This document shows, one piece after another, positions 13,145-25,515 of a DNA stretch of 64,000 nt. Where the stretch lies: positions 3,403,001 to 3,467,000 of the forward strand of contig JADANN010000364.1 of assembly GCA_018806985.1 (NCBI GenBank), read 5' to 3'. Numbering within the stretch: position 1 is the first letter of the stretch; each line of letters begins with the position of its first letter. Source of the stretch: Angiostrongylus vasorum. Lineage: Eukaryota > Nematoda > Chromadorea > Rhabditida > Metastrongylidae. Below the pieces are notes generated by a model. The model did no database searches and was not told the DNA's origin. It was given only the letters and a program-made list of their open reading frames with translations. The position numbers were made by a program, and so were the translations under genes.

Positions 13145-16100
13145 GCATATATATTCACAATGTTAACTTTTTTATTTACTGCCTATTACATTTTTTTGGC
13201 CGCAGGGTATTATGTGTGACTCAACCACAATGATGCTGAGATATTTGTAAAACTCCGGACAGCAGGTGTTTGCGATGGGGGAACGAACGCGCTATCACCC
13301 TTTCCTGGGGGCTAACGCGTTCACCACCACACCATGCAGGTCCTTTGTTTCGCCTGTCTCTCAGCTATGCATTTGTATACATATATGCATATTCATGTAA
13401 TTCATCTATTTATTTGTTTTCCATAACACCTCTTCACACCTAATGAATCCTAACACTTATTGCATTCGATTCCTTCCTTGGACACATCATCCACCGAGGT
13501 TATCGAACTTTTTTTATATGTAAGCTCTCTTGCTCCTTGAGGATTTTCATTTTCCTCATGAATGTCATTGAGTGCCGGTCGAGTCGATTCTTCCTGGGGT
13601 TCTGGAAGAGCCGGGTTAGAGCGTTCTCCTTGGATTGCAAGAACTGTGGTATTAGAAATTTCCCTCCTAGCGAAACGATGTTTGATGAGATCGGGATAGA
13701 GTCTAATCGAAACGGTTTAAGTGAAAGAGGGCATCTCTACCACTGTGCTACCTGCCCTCTATATAAAATTGTAATTGTTTTACTTTCCATGACCCGTTGT
13801 CACATCTACTATGCGGATCCGAGCACTTTCGGCAATCGATTCGTTTAAGTCGCACGGTCCTCAACAGTTCGCAAGTTGCTTCGGGGGCTGCTTGAGGATT
13901 TCATCTTCTTTTTTATGAATGCCGTGAAGTTGCTTGTTGAGTCGATTCTCTTTGCAGCCTTGAAAATAGCTTAGGTAGGACGCCCCCTATTTACTGAAAG
14001 TGACTTTTATGTTGTGGTTGCTCTTTGCTGAACTTGACGAGCATCCTCAAATGTTCAACCGATGTGAATCTGGATGAGAAAGCTATCATGATGATGGAAC
14101 TAGTACTAGAGGAGAGCAACAAAAAAACGAACGACTTCGTAAACTTACAGGACCATTTGCAATATACTGAAGAAGGCAAGGAGCACACGATTCCACCTGC
14201 TTACTCATTCCACTTTACAAGTATTCTCCTTATGTAAGCGACCTAGGGAGCCGACACTTGATCTGGGTTAACGAAAACTGATCCAAGGAATCCATCACTG
14301 ATTGGGTCCTGGGAGATGTCAGTGGTTCGGTTCTATGGAATGTCAATCGCACAAAAGGAAGACCACTGACCATTCACGCAGACTTCGCAAAAAAAAAGTT
14401 TCGAGATTGATACAGGGGATCTCTCGCATGCTACAGACACAACTGAAAAGTTCACTGACATCCACTAAAGGAAGTCAAGAGTTTCTACGTCTAAGCACTT
14501 CGACTCTTTCTTAGCAGAACTCCTTGTTTAATGTTTTTTTTTATTTACTGCCTATTATTTCCTCATGACAGAGTATTATGTGTGATACAACCACAATAAT
14601 GAGATATTTGCAAAATTCCGGACCACAGGTGTATGCGGTGAGGAACGAACGCGCTATTACCCTTCCTGGGGGGCTAACGCGTTCACCACTACACCATGCG
14701 GGTCCTTCGTTTCGCCTGTCTCTCAGTATCTCACTCTTTCTTTATTTAGGTATTTATCTTTCATGAGGACTATTTTTTTATTTGAGTATTTACCTTATTC
14801 GTCTCACTTCGTACAAATTAATATTATAGCTCACATTCTCCTTATCGTCTCGGCCATGGTGGTGTCAAATGAAAAAAAATTGTTTTCCTTTCTTACTGAG
14901 TCCGCGAACGTTGCTACCAGATGCAACGAAAACCTAGCAAAAAAGCTTACGCTAAAAGAAAAACAACTAAATATGTCAGAAACAAATGAGAAACTTAGAG
15001 AACTGCTGCTGCTGCAATAATGTGAAAACAGAACAATGAATGAATGCTACAAAGACGACGACTTCCCGCTCAAAAAAAAACATCGATCATAATTTTATCA
15101 ACAATAAATAATTTGGTAGGGGAACAGATCAAAACTATCCCATTAACACCGGCGCATCTAGCGTGGTGGTAGTGATGCCGTTTATTACAGGTGAGACTAC
15201 TATTCTACCCTGTACGAGGCTAGCTAAGCCTTCCATTACTTCTGGGTTGAGGAATTGTTACCAGATTTGTCTAGAAAGCTGCTTACATTCTGTAGGACAT
15301 GTGTAAGTCGTTGTAAAGCTATCGCGGAAATCCAAGAAAAATCGACTTGGGATGATGGGACACAAGGAAGAAAGCTGATGCAAGGACTCCTGGTATCCGC
15401 AAAATTTACGGTCTCTGTTTACTTGATACTTGATACTTGAACGGTCCGTCCTCACTGGTTGTGCGGGCCCCAGCATAATATTCATTTTTTCGGAGCTTTG
15501 CTGGTTATGCCATTGTGGTTCCCTGGAATCCCGAGGTCAGCCTGGACTGCCAAAGTCTGCCCCAGGTCTTCACCACCACATGCAGTCGCAACCCTTGTGG
15601 ATCAGAGGCAGATTTGCCACCATGCGGCTTTGAAACCAGGACGGTGGTGGATCTTGGTATTAGTTTGCTCTTAGCTAGGCTTCCTGATGGAAACGCCGGT
15701 CTCCTTATCAGTTTGGGAGACCCATGCCAGGGAAATGAATCCTCCGCTGTATATCGCAGCCCGACACCCAGGAACAGCCACGACGAAGAGGTAAACCGTT
15801 GGAAGACGGTCTCCGTTTGCGTAAAATAAAGAAAATATTTGTTGACATGATGAGACTATCAGACTGGCAATAAATTTTGTCATTTCCCGTTCTGCTGAAA
15901 TATTGGCGTTCTTTGCTCCATGTTATAATCATCTCCAAGTTGTAATGATATCCAAGATTGTTAACAATTATAGCCTCTGAAATAAACAAGTCGGAATTCC
16001 CAACTGCAGTTATACATTTACCTTATCTTGAAGTGTTCCAATCGCTCCACCTAAGCACACCGCTTCAATTGGTGGACCAGGAGGTAACTTGTAGATGATC

Positions 16101-16638
16101 TTGAAAACAAACACAGACAGGGCTAATCCTTGAATACTCAGTGGTTTTCAGTTTAATCCAAACATCCTCAAATTTCAACATACATTTGCTCTAAGTGGCT
16201 TTATTTGTTAGAAGTTTGTGTCACCTACTTGTGTATCGTTGTTCTTTCGACACATGCAAACGACACTACCATTCTGGCTTCCAACGACCACCTAAAAATG
16301 GTTCGAACAAATCACTTACGCTGATGTTTGAATCGTCTGTATTCGTGTGGACAAATAACTCCGCTTATTGCAAGACCGTTTTCAGGATAACCAGAGCATT
16401 TCAATAGGTATTTATCTCATTAATCCACATTTTATTGAGAGTACAGTATCCATAGCGGCACGGACCAACCAAATAACCGTAGAAACGCTAAGTTACATGG
16501 GATAGAAAAAAATTTCACCCGTTCTAATGCTCTTTTCTTCTTCGATTTATCGACTTTCTCTGATGGTATGACGCGCATGCATTGTCGATTTGTAGTGCCG
16601 ACTTGCGCGAAGTCGAGACGCATAAGGCTTAACTCCAT
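365..16638 (-). CDS. bbs-7: BBS7 orthologue (BBSome subunit), 3' end off the left edge
   Basis: Hand-spliced exons, read right to left: 16638-16519, 16291-16229, 16099-16022, 12791-12716, 11232-11119, 9834-9753, 9691-9578, 9099-8969, 8427-8339, 5068-4986, 4901-4796, 4395-4306, 4148-4074, 1276-1139, 455-365. The product matches animal BBS7 in order: N-terminal MELSLMRLDFAQVG; beta-propeller pieces such as LVLYGTRSGKLGLID and DILVGKDDGVLEIYTVD; a hydrophilic helical exon (EIKELETKLDEERTRYGEM) where BBS7 has its coiled coil; then ASYRCQANVNRIEL and DVKPLSSHTRVHSFDISRP. BBS7 is a BBSome subunit that moves membrane proteins in cilia; in nematodes cilia occur on sensory neurons. Phases join cleanly except at two places: one exon is not found between 16022 and 12791 (propeller residues around 75-105), and exon 8427-8339 does not join 5068-4986 in frame, so a short exon is probably missed. 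The remaining C-terminal part, roughly a third by comparison with human, should lie left of position 1. Introns hold R1-R4 elements. Confidence 0.93.
645..876 (-). mobile_element. R3 SINE (tRNA-derived), decayed, bbs-7 intron
   Basis: CAAATCCGCGATTATTCTTACCGGGAGC and CACCACACCAACCGAGGC are the reverse of an R3 head (compare 59160-59220), followed by CATCAGCAATC-type R3 sequence near 840. Confidence 0.55.
2055..2305 (-). mobile_element. R1 SINE in a bbs-7 intron
   Basis: Reverse-complement R1 from the 3' end (AAAGCTCTCGGGGTTGATC) to the tRNA-like head (GCGTCACACGCG). It lacks about 40 bp of the middle relative to 35298-35585. Confidence 0.8.
2361..2592 (-). mobile_element. R1 SINE, older copy in tandem with the previous one
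   Basis: Shares TGATTGAATGCATATTG...TGGCCTACCGATGCA and TTGCAGGGCATCTCCAA with R1, in a diverged form. Same orientation as the copy at 2055-2305. Confidence 0.6.
3582..3945 (+). mobile_element. R4 SINE (tRNA-derived), bbs-7 intron
   Basis: Head with A box TAGTGCAGTGG and B box TGGTTCGACCC, and a 3' body sharing GGGATCCGCA-type sequence and GTGAAAGGCAAGTC with 19704-20033. Confidence 0.65.
5667..6072 (+). mobile_element. R2 short element, full length, bbs-7 intron
   Basis: About 400 bp unit beginning with the hairpin CTCCCA...TGGGAG and ending GTTCAAGTATCAAGTATCAAG. No tRNA A/B boxes. The 3' tail matches the RTE copy at 22745. Confidence 0.85.
6942..7329 (+). mobile_element. R2 short element, second copy in the same intron
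   Basis: Same unit and orientation as 5667-6072. The 5' hairpin arms are CTCTCA/TGAGAG, a paired change relative to the first copy. Ends TCAAATATCAAGTAAGTAAG. Confidence 0.87.
11646..11936 (+). mobile_element. R1 SINE, full length, in a bbs-7 intron
   Basis: GCGCGTGTGGCGCAGTGG head, GGATCGATCC B box, and the R1 body to TTTATTCTCTATCC. Imperfect flanking repeats AAATCACTTGA and AAATGATTTGA. Confidence 0.85.
12050..12437 (+). mobile_element. R2 short element, bbs-7 intron
   Basis: Very similar to 6942-7329 over the whole length, ending CAAGTATCAAGTAAGTAA. Confidence 0.87.
13088..13150. repeat. (TA)n microsatellite
   Basis: An almost uninterrupted TA run with single C and G interruptions, immediately left of an R3 element. 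Confidence 0.98.
13170..13375 (-). mobile_element. R3 SINE (tRNA-derived)
   Basis: Read in reverse, the head has A box TGGTGTGGTGG and a B-box-like GTTCGTTCC, then GAGTTTTACAAATATCTCAGC and a tail GGCAGTAAATAAA. Follows the (TA)n tract. Confidence 0.8.
13510..13985 (-). mobile_element. R4 SINE, two partial reverse copies
   Basis: CACATCTACTATGCGGATCCGAGC and TTGTTGAGTCGATTCTC (13790-13985) and CGGTCGAGTCGATTCTTCC (13570-13590) are the reverse of the R4 middle and 3' part. Confidence 0.55.
14538..14727 (-). mobile_element. R3 SINE
   Basis: TTTATTTACTGCCTATTATTT...GATATTTGCAAAATTCCGG...CACTACACCATGCGGGTCC, the same layout as 13170-13375. Confidence 0.8.
15155..15345 (+). mobile_element. R1-related SINE, decayed
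   Basis: Head CATCTAGCGTGGTGGTAGTG, then CCTTCCATTACTTCTGGGTT and TTGTTACCAGATTTGTCTAG match the R1 body. Confidence 0.5.
15421..15806 (-). mobile_element. R2 short element, reverse orientation
   Basis: Begins with the 3' tail in reverse (ACTTGATACTTGATACTTGA) and runs to GTAAACCGTTGGAAG, the reverse of the R2 5' end. Confidence 0.87.
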
Positions 16639-17183
16639 GGTTGAATCTGGATGTTAAACAAAGGTGAACAGACAGGCCTAAAAAATATATAATATGTTAG
16701 TAAAAAAATCACCACGATTGCATTTGCGCAAACTCATGCCAGTTCTTGAAGATTTGAAATCTTAGGACACTATAATGAAGCAATGCAAAGCAATGGAAGG
16801 GCTTTCGATGTTCCAAGGAAAGAAAACCTTGCCTAATCAGAAGACCAAGTGTCAAATTCAAGAAAAAAAATTCTGCTGCACTCCTAGCGATTCTTTGTGA
16901 AGAATGGTCATTTAACTGTTAAAGCAAGTGAGTAAGTAATAAAGTAAAGACCTCGATACACGAGTGTTTCATAGAAGTTTTTTACTCACATTAGTGTGGG
17001 TAGAAGCACAGAAACTATAACTATTTTTTTGTGTTAGATAACGTAGACAAAATAAAAATAATTCAGCCAACTGCACTGACTGTCAGTACTACTTGGACCG
17101 CAATTGAAAATAAAAGAACCCTGCAGTTGAGCCTATCCGCTATGTCGTCAGTAAAAAGCTTTGTAGGCCGACATTAAAGCCAA

Positions 17184-17255
17184 CGACACACACACACACA
17201 TTCACATACACACACACACACATGTACACACACACGTACATACACCCACACACAG
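17184..17255. repeat. (CA)n microsatellite, interrupted
   Basis: CA repeats broken by TT, TA and GT units; intergenic. Confidence 0.97.
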
Positions 17256-18283
17256 TTCCGATCAAAGAGGGACTAAAGTTCCCTGTTTTACCTAATCACT
17301 GAACACTGCTCAAAAAAACCCATGATGTTTCTATTTGAAATCGCTAAATCACGGTGACCAACAACACATTGATTCATCCAGTCAGCCACGTGCCAAAATG
17401 AACTGCGTCTTCCAACTCTGTATCTATCGACTACGTATGAACATATCTCAATTCAAAGTTTGTATTTCTAACCCATTAGTCTCGTGACTGCACAAATTAT
17501 AGATCACTCCTGTTGTTATTTTATTGCACGACTGTTTCCTCTCTTATTACATCGTTAGTCTGCTCAGTACAAATACTGTGAACGACGTCCTCCAAGCGTC
17601 GCTCTTGTTTACGCTTAATATTTCTCAAATATTCAGCTTTCCTGGTCGAGAAAACTTACCCGAGAGAGGTTCCATGGGTAAGAAATCTCGTTTCTATCTC
17701 TAAGAAACCTCCCTCTGGCAACTTCACCTGTCCAATGGAAAGATTTTTGCCAGTGAAAAAAGACAGCTCCTCTGTGCTTGTAAGCAGAGTTTCACTGCTT
17801 AGGCACAACCCCGTAAACTATTCGAAAAACCCGTATTGATGTGATTATGACGATAACTATAATGCAAATTTGTAATCGAAGTCAGCAAAATTCTTGTAGA
17901 CTTTGAAAGAAAGCACGTTCTTCGGTGTGCTTTCCATGCGTCCACCTTCGAAAACATTGCGGCTTATCAATTCTCTCTCTCATATTCGTGAACTGGCATT
18001 GTAAAAAATTTGTTCGATGAAGCTTGTCAGTGAAAGAGTACATGTTGTTTGTTTGGAAATTTTATTTCATAAGGGACGATTTTTACAACCTACACTTCCC
18101 ACAAGCAATTTGCAACATTTGCAATCCGAGACGTTCACAAGATGCAATTTTTGGTGAATTTGTATCAAAATCACATAAAACAGAAATGTTTGCTGCATTT
18201 GCTGTAGAGAGCCATGATTGGTCATGTCGTTCCTCTTGCTCTTCTATAACCACTTCCCAAAGCCATCAATAAAAATGAAAGGA

Positions 18284-18562
18284 CAAAGCTCTCGGCGTTG
18301 ATCAATCCCTGAGGGATGCGCTATGCATTCGACTTCGCTAAACATCGTCGGAGGTGATTAAATGCATATCTGGCCTTTACAATGACTCGCGGTGGCCTAC
18401 AGATGTGCCGAGCCAGTACTGCTATCCTTCCAGACAAGTCTGGTACCAATTTTCCGACCCCGGAGGGATGGGAGAATTGTTGGGCCTTGGGCGCGGGAAT
18501 CGATCCTATGTGTATTGTAGAGCGCCTTCGATCACTATGCTACACGCGCCCTTTCTTTTAAT
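18284..18562 (-). mobile_element. R1 SINE
   Basis: AAAGCTCTCGGCGTTGATCAA at the left, R1 body, and CTACACGCGCCC tRNA-like head at the right. Intergenic, between bbs-7 and the first secreted-protein gene. Confidence 0.85.
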
Positions 18563-19629
18563 AGCCATAGCCACCAATAGTTTATAGCAGTGTATCGATT
18601 ATGCCCATCCAAGTAGAAGTTCTTAATTCAGACCGGCTGCAATTGAAATCTCCGTTGACCTCATCATGATCACATTCGTTCTCTTCCTCTTATTTACTTT
18701 TTTCTTTCAAACTCTCTGACGAGCAGAAGAGATTCAACATTGCTTCAGCTTATTCATAAGCCTAAACGGGCTACGTAATAAATCTTTATTGTGACTAACA
18801 TGTCGGCTCCACAGCCATCAGTGCAGCAATGACTCGACTCAAGTGCCGCAAGCTTTTCTTCCAATAAGGAGCTTCGTAGTCGCTTCGAAAGGCGAAAAGA
18901 TTTCTCACTGTTATTAGCGTATCCAGGTTCTTTACATTCAATTTCGACAGACATTAAATCAGTAATGAAGTATCCAGCTTCTTTTCATTCAATGAACTTT
19001 TATTTCACTTCTGACCGAAGATGAAGCTCAATTTATCTGCCGCCGTTCTGACTCAGCCCTACAGAATTGGACATTCGACTGATTATTGATTTTTATTTCA
19101 CTTTCAGCGGCAGTGATTGATCGAAATCATCCCAATGGATTAGTGAACAAAAAAATGGCAGAATAGGAAAAACAGGGAAATATTCTTCGTAAATCCGTAG
19201 AAACCATTTCGAAAACTGGACAGCACCGTGATTGGACAATGAGTTATTTTTCTCATATAAGCTATAAATGCATGGAAAACATGCAAGAATACATAAAAGA
19301 CTTAATGTGGAATACAGAAACATAGATGCTATTATAAAGCGTAGAGAAAAGGATTTATAGAACAACGATTGCGGCAACGACAAACAAAAATAGTCGTGCG
19401 CCTTTTACGACGGACTATACGAATCACATATGACTCGTAATACGCACAGCAGGAAATTAGATGGGTTTCCGATTGTGTTAATTAAAATAAGAACCATTTG
19501 AATCTACAGATGTCTGCTAAAAATGTCCATGTTTTCTCAATCTACCAAGTTAAGTTCTTATTTTTTTGATGACCACGGGTGATTTTTACTTATTTATTTT
19601 TTTTCTCCAAACTCGACGAACTACAGTAT

Positions 19630-19703
19630 ATTTCATAATAGTAATTAATAATAATAGCAATGATCATTAATAACAGTTAATAATAATAATTAATAATAGC
19701 AAT
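19630..19703. repeat. AAT-rich low-complexity tract
   Basis: AATAATAATTAATAATAG-type repeats directly before the R4 SINE at 19704, a likely AT-rich insertion target. Confidence 0.85.
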
Positions 19704-20033
19704 GGGGCGGATAGCACAGTGGTAGTGGTACCGACTATCACAAGCACGGTGCTGGTTCGATCCCGCCTCAGGTTCATCAAGCGTCTCATCCCTCAGGGTT
19801 GGGAACACTCCAGCCCGGCTATCTTAGAACTCCAGTGAGAATCGACTCGACTAGCATTTTACAACATTCGAGATAAAATAAAAATCCTCAACCAGGAGGC
19901 GAAGCGACACTTAAAAAGTTGGAAGACCTTAGTGGATGACAGATGCGAGGAAACTTATCGAATGTGAGTAGTGCTGGGATCCGCATAGTAGTCGTGAAGA
20001 CAGGTCGTGTGAAATAAGAATAAAATAGGATAA
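19704..20033 (+). mobile_element. R4 SINE, best copy
   Basis: GGGGCGGATAGCACAGTGG head, TGGTTCGATCCC B box, body ending GTCGTGAAGACAGGTCGTG and an AATAAAAT tail. Inserted next to an AAT-rich tract. Confidence 0.8.
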
Positions 20034-20934
20034 CACTAATAAATCTTTTTATCTTTTCCTTCTTTCTTTCGTTTGTTTTCTTTTTTTTCAACCGCTTAAG
20101 ACACAAACCTGAGCGCCATACGTTGTTGAGAAAAGCTTTCGTAACAGATTTGATTTATTTCTCCTGTACTTCGCTACTAAAGGATAGTAAATGGATGCTG
20201 TTGAACGAGTGCCAACCAATTTTTGACAAGTGCAAACATGAAACGATCGTAAAAGTTGCAGACCGGAGCTAAGAAACTGAAGAAACTGAAATAATTATTT
20301 CACGGAACGGAGAATGTAAAAGTTGAAATTGTCGAAAATGAAAGGATCTTCGGAATGCAAGACGCTCAATAGCTAACGTCTACTGCCAAGATTCCATTTT
20401 AGAAAAGAAGAGATGCAAGGGCAACATTTCATTCTAGGAAAGGTGAGAAAACTGGGGGAAAAAATGAGGAAGATGCCAATGCCGAAGCGACTGTGTAATA
20501 TTCTGAAATAAGTGCTCATTTATGATCCCGAAAACTATCACATGATGGGTTTACCTCTGTTGACAGTTTTTTGAATACACTTCACATCCAAATTTATTAC
20601 ATTGTATTGTATTGTACATATTGTACTATATATGACTCCTGAAGAATCAAAAAGTGGTCGATACCAGTCAGAATACATGTGGTGTGTGCTTCAATACTGA
20701 TTTTTTACCCCTTCTTTCTCTTTTTCGAGGAATAAATGAATAAATGGAAAATCTTCGGCTATTTTCCTAATAAACTATTTGCAAAGTGAACGACGACGGG
20801 ACGGAGAGCGAGAGCGAGGTGGACGTGGCCGTATTCGACTGGTTATTGTTGCCATGACTACATGATGCCAGTTTACTTCATTTCCAAAAGCCCCCATGAT
20901 TTAAAAGCTCTAACTAGTAATTTGTACTTTCTGC

Positions 20935-21110
20935 ATTTGAGCGGTACTCCACTGAAGAAGATCCGACTCGATAGGAAGACGAAGACACTGCATCGAAGGC
21001 ACGAAGGGCTCTGGATCATCGACACGGACCACCGGCTCTGAGAAAGACGAAAACGTCAAGACGTTAGCCGAATAAAAATTTCGGAACAACCTCATGTGAG
21101 CAGAAAAATT
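20935..21110 (+). repeat. R5 repeat, decayed copy
   Basis: Same order as 25960-26130 (GAAGATCCGACTCGAT..., then GGCTCTGAGAAAGACG...ACGTTAGCCGAATAAA), with the hammerhead core mutated. Confidence 0.55.
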
Positions 21111-22744
21111 CGATCACACAGTCATTTATATGTTGGATGAATCCTCTATGGCGCAAATGTACAGCCAATATGTAGAAGATCAAGCCGACTAAACGTAATG
21201 TGTTCTCAATTTAATTTGCTAATTTGGATTTAATTAATTTGTTGCTTTAACATTTCCTAATTTAACTTCAGTCTCGTTTTAGGAGATACAGTTTACGGCA
21301 AAGTTAGTCCAAGCTATCAAGCAAGCTGTATTGGTTAGGAAAATCGTCTGATCAGGAACATAAAAGTGTACAAGGGGGGTAACTGTTACAAAATTGTGGC
21401 TAATTCCACCTAAATTTTTCTTCTAAGAACAGATGTCGTGGTGGTCAAGAAAACCTACTAACCTCACAGGGAAATCTACGGAGCCTATACATATCCATCT
21501 TTCTTGTGGCAACGAGATCGTGATGTTCGAACCCTCACCTACAAATTTGAATCTGACACGTTCATTTGCTGTACTGGGAAACATTCTCGGAGCGACGCCC
21601 ATCTGACCAATCATCGACGTGCTTAGCTTGTTGAGTGTGCTTCTCATTTACAGTATTGAGGATTCTAGTCGATTCTGCCTTTTGTTTCCTTTTTTCTCCC
21701 TTTGCTCTTTTCGTTTTGCTTCGAGTGATATAGGACAGCGCTTGTGTGAGCATTTTGGTTAAGCTCACACCTCCCTCACACCTCCGCTCTGCCACTTTCG
21801 AATACAAACCTTACAATTAATGAATAACGTAAGTAAAAGCGTATGTTCGTTGTTACATCTGGTATTTTTCTCCGGAAGAAATCATAGTAAGCTCTGGAAA
21901 TATTCTATTAAGTAATGAGATGGCTCGCTCCCAAACTATTCAACGTTCCCCTATTCACATGTCCACCCTACAACTTCATCGAAACTGGCGAGCTTCTCTC
22001 ATTTAGTCACTAAGATGATAAATCTAAATCTACAAACCCACGTTTATTCAGTGAGTCGTACTTACGATTTTTCTTCAGAAAAAACGAACGTCATATCGCT
22101 GGACGGGTTTATTAGGTATGTTGGCTGCGACATTCGTTGTAGCACTTTTCCAAATATCCATTCTCTGGAAATGACGTGTTTAGAAAGGGTAGTGGCTTTC
22201 CTTTGATCCATCCAATATTCCAAATTCAGTCGTTACTGTTAAGATTTGTTGCAATAAAATTATTACCTTTCATGGAAAAAATAGTTTTTGTATCCTTACT
22301 TTGGTAGTAATTACAGACTAAAGTTTTCGTTACAACCATTAAATTTAACTACCACTTTGAAAAAAGTAGCTGTCCTGTTTTTGTTTAGATCGACGAAGGG
22401 CGTAATTTGCTAATAAACGAATCGTTTTTGCAAGTGTCTCAGTCGTTTATTGGTCTGTTCGGTAGGTGTATTCGGTTATAAGTTGCGTGCCACCTATTCT
22501 ATCCAAACTAGCGCTTTTGGTCAATCGAAGCAGCTACGTTTTTTATGTTTGTGATCTGGTAAGACCGTATTGGAAATACGCTTTTTTCCTTTATAACAAT
22601 GTTCAATACTTGAAAACTCGTCGCTGACTAGGACACCATACATTTGTACATTGCAAAAATCATGCAAGGACGTTAAATCGATATATGTGGTATTATCAAA
22701 ATTCGGGGTCAGGTGGGATCAAGTATGTCATTAAGTTATTTAAA

Positions 22745-24175
22745 TTACCTTACTTACTTGGATACTTGGACGGGCCATGTTCACGAGTTGTGCGGACCCC
22801 AGCACATATGTCATTCTTTCCTTACTTTCGCAATCGTAGTCTTTGGTGGTGGTCTTGTTTGGGCATGGTAGCGCGTGCGAGTCTCATACCGTGTTCTGTA
22901 AAACAACTGCAGCTTCGGGTACAGCTGATTAACTTTGTTTACGAACACGTCCGCCCAACGTATACGTGGTCATCCTGGGGACGTTTGCATTCTCTTGAAG
23001 TTCACTCTACTGTTCTTTTCGTCCATCTGTCGTCTGTTCTTCTCATTATGTGACCGGCCCATCTATGTTTCGCTATCGATGTATATTCTCCTGGATCTCG
23101 AAGATGTGACAGATTTCGAAAGGTCAGAGCTTCGCATTCCGGTTAGATATTCAGAGTGAATGGTTATATTTCAGAAGACATCGCTCAAGCGCTCTGTGAG
23201 TAGTGCGAAGCATTCTTGACGTAGTTAAAGTATCAACCCATGTCTCCGCAGCATAACAGAGGCTAGAAGAACCGTAGAATCGAAGAGATGAGCGCGGATT
23301 TTCGGGTCCTTCAGTTGGTCGGTGGCTTCTTTGAGAGCTCCGAATGCGGCCCAAACTGCTCTCCTTCTTCTATCTATTTCCTCCTTCATGTTGTTTTCCA
23401 TGTTCACTGATTGCCTAAGGTACACGTATGAGGTGGTCTATGCCATGAGAGAGCCACCCAATTCAATTTTTCCGCCTTCGCACCATGGGTTTTTCATTAA
23501 CTGGGTCTTCTTTCGATTTATGCGAAGTCCAATGTTTTTCCCCGCTTCGTTGATCTCGTTGATCGTCATCTCTGCTTCGCTAGTACTTCTTGAGAAGATG
23601 ACAATGTCGTCGGCAAAACGAAGGTTTTATAGGAATTTTCCATCAGTACGTATGCCTTTCTCATCCTAGTCGAGTGACTTCATTATCCACTGCAGTGCGG
23701 CACTGAACAGCTTTGGCGATATTGTGTCACCCTGTCGAACTCCTTTTCCTATGGGTATGGTAAGAGGTCGATGGAAAAACTGTATTTTCGTAGTGCAGTT
23801 CCGATACAGTCGGACGGAGTTCTTATGTAGAACGGGTCCACTCCTTGGTCGACGAGCGCTGATAGGATGGCATTCGTTTCTGTACTGTCAAACGCTGTTT
23901 CATAGTCGACAAAGGTTAGGACTAGAGGCAGGTGGTATTCCCGACAAACTTCGATGACCCTGGACACGGTTTGGATGTGGTCCATACAGCAAAATCCTTT
24001 CCGAAATCCTGCTTGTTCGACTGGTTGCTCCTCATCTAATGTCCTTGATATGCGCGAGAGGATAATCTTCGTGAAGAGCTTGTAGAATACATTGAACAGG
24101 CATATGGGACGATAGTTACGAAGATCCCTTCGGTCTCCTTTCTTGGGCAGGATGACCGTGCGCGACATTCTCCAG
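22745..24175 (-). mobile_element. RTE-type non-LTR retrotransposon, 5'-truncated copy of a second subfamily
   Basis: Minus-strand RT reads VILPKKGDRRDLRNYRPICL and GFCCMDHIQTVSRVIEVCR (24168-23750), NLRFADDIVIFSRSTSEAE (near 23600), and the C-terminal block RAVWAAFGALKEATDQLKDP (near 23350) and LCYAAETW. The 5' part including the endonuclease is missing, the usual result of incomplete reverse transcription. The 3' tail at 22745-22815 is closely related to the 3' end of the R2 repeats, suggesting that this subfamily mobilised R2. Confidence 0.9.
23225..24168 (-). pseudogene. RTE reverse transcriptase C-terminal region (broken)
   Basis: 139-codon open stretch 24168-23749 (RT fingers and palm), followed in shifted frames by the FADD motif near 23600 and the conserved C-terminal AAFGALKEATDQL block. 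Frame breaks show that it is not functional. Confidence 0.87.
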
Positions 24176-25515
24176 CTAATTAATCTAATTAAGCTAATTC
24201 GTATCTAAAAATAAGATCACTACGACTTAAGATAGGGAATGTATTTCTAAGTAGTGAGTATCGTTGGTCTATAAAGGGCTTCACATTTCGACCCACAAAG
24301 AATGAAAAGAACAGAAAAGGAATGCCATCATCGTATCTAAATCTGGGGAGTCCATCCCTAGTTGTCCTTACCACAATGGGTCCGCTAAATTTTGTTGCCT
24401 ATCAGTATTCAATGTGTGCAAACGATGGATAATCAACATATCAAATCAACAATCAATACCAGTCAACCAAAATGCTCCGACACACGAATTAAAACCTAAA
24501 AACAATAGCAACAGTGGCCTAATCCGTCTAGTGTTTGTCGTCTACGAGGTGTTCTCCTGAGGCATACTTAGCACGATAAACCGAACTCTGGACGAAGAAA
24601 CCCATGTAAAGATTTTTTCCAAATTTTTACACAATGGACCATATCCCCACATTTATGAGATCCACTGAAGTAATTCAAAAAGGCATGACACCTTGACTTT
24701 TCACTATCGACATGGAGGCGTTTAATTCTCTTGATGCACCCCCTCTTATAGAAGTTTTTGGAAGTGAGGGTATCCCGACTTAATATACACATTCCATTAA
24801 ATAAGAGAAATCTCGCTCCACGAGCACAATCTTGTTATGCTGAAAAGACATCATTGACGTAAAAAGAGGGATCGACAAAGTAATGAAATAGAGCGATAAA
24901 ACACGGGAGTGACATTGGAGAGCCAGGGATACGTATTTGTTTCACACTTAAGAACGACAATGTTCTCAAGCGTGATGACTTCATTATGACTTCATTCAGA
25001 CTCGTCGAGTCAAACATTATCGAATGCTGAAGAATTGAGCGGTTTGCGAAGTTTGCTAGAGAGTCGCCCACCTGTAACGAGGGCAACACCATGTTCCGTT
25101 CGCATTTTTTTCAGTTTACTTATCTGTTCGCCTGAAACACCTTGCTACTGTTGAGCCAGAAAAAAGGATGCATTAAGACGAAACAGCGAATAACTTGTTT
25201 TGTGCAAACAATGAAGGGAATATAGTACCAACTTATGGTTGCGGCTAAAAAACCTGTGAAGAAACTGATTAACAGGTGAGCAGTGACTTCCACCACTAGT
25301 ACGAAAGGACGGAAAAACAAGTCACTAGTGTGTGATGTGTTACACTACTAAAGGAAAAGATAGGATATTTGTGAGTAGAAACGGAAGAAGCATTCTCATT
25401 TTGACGAATAACATCGAATCAATGTTTCCTGCCTTCATGCGAGGTTACATAAAACCAAATTTGAGTGCCCTATGAGCTTTCTCCAACGAAACTAAACTTT
25501 AAACATTGACTCTAA

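Noticed and set aside
15890..15972. Candidate for the missing bbs-7 exon
   Set aside because: It has a good acceptor (TTTATTTCAG), but the phase required by exon 16099-16022 gives an immediate stop and the other frame does not resemble BBS7.
24568..25092. Minus-strand fragments possibly from a second Penelope RT (MSLPCFIALFHY, CHAFLNYFSG)
   Set aside because: The resemblance to Penelope RT motifs is too weak and the key glycine and tryptophan positions do not line up.
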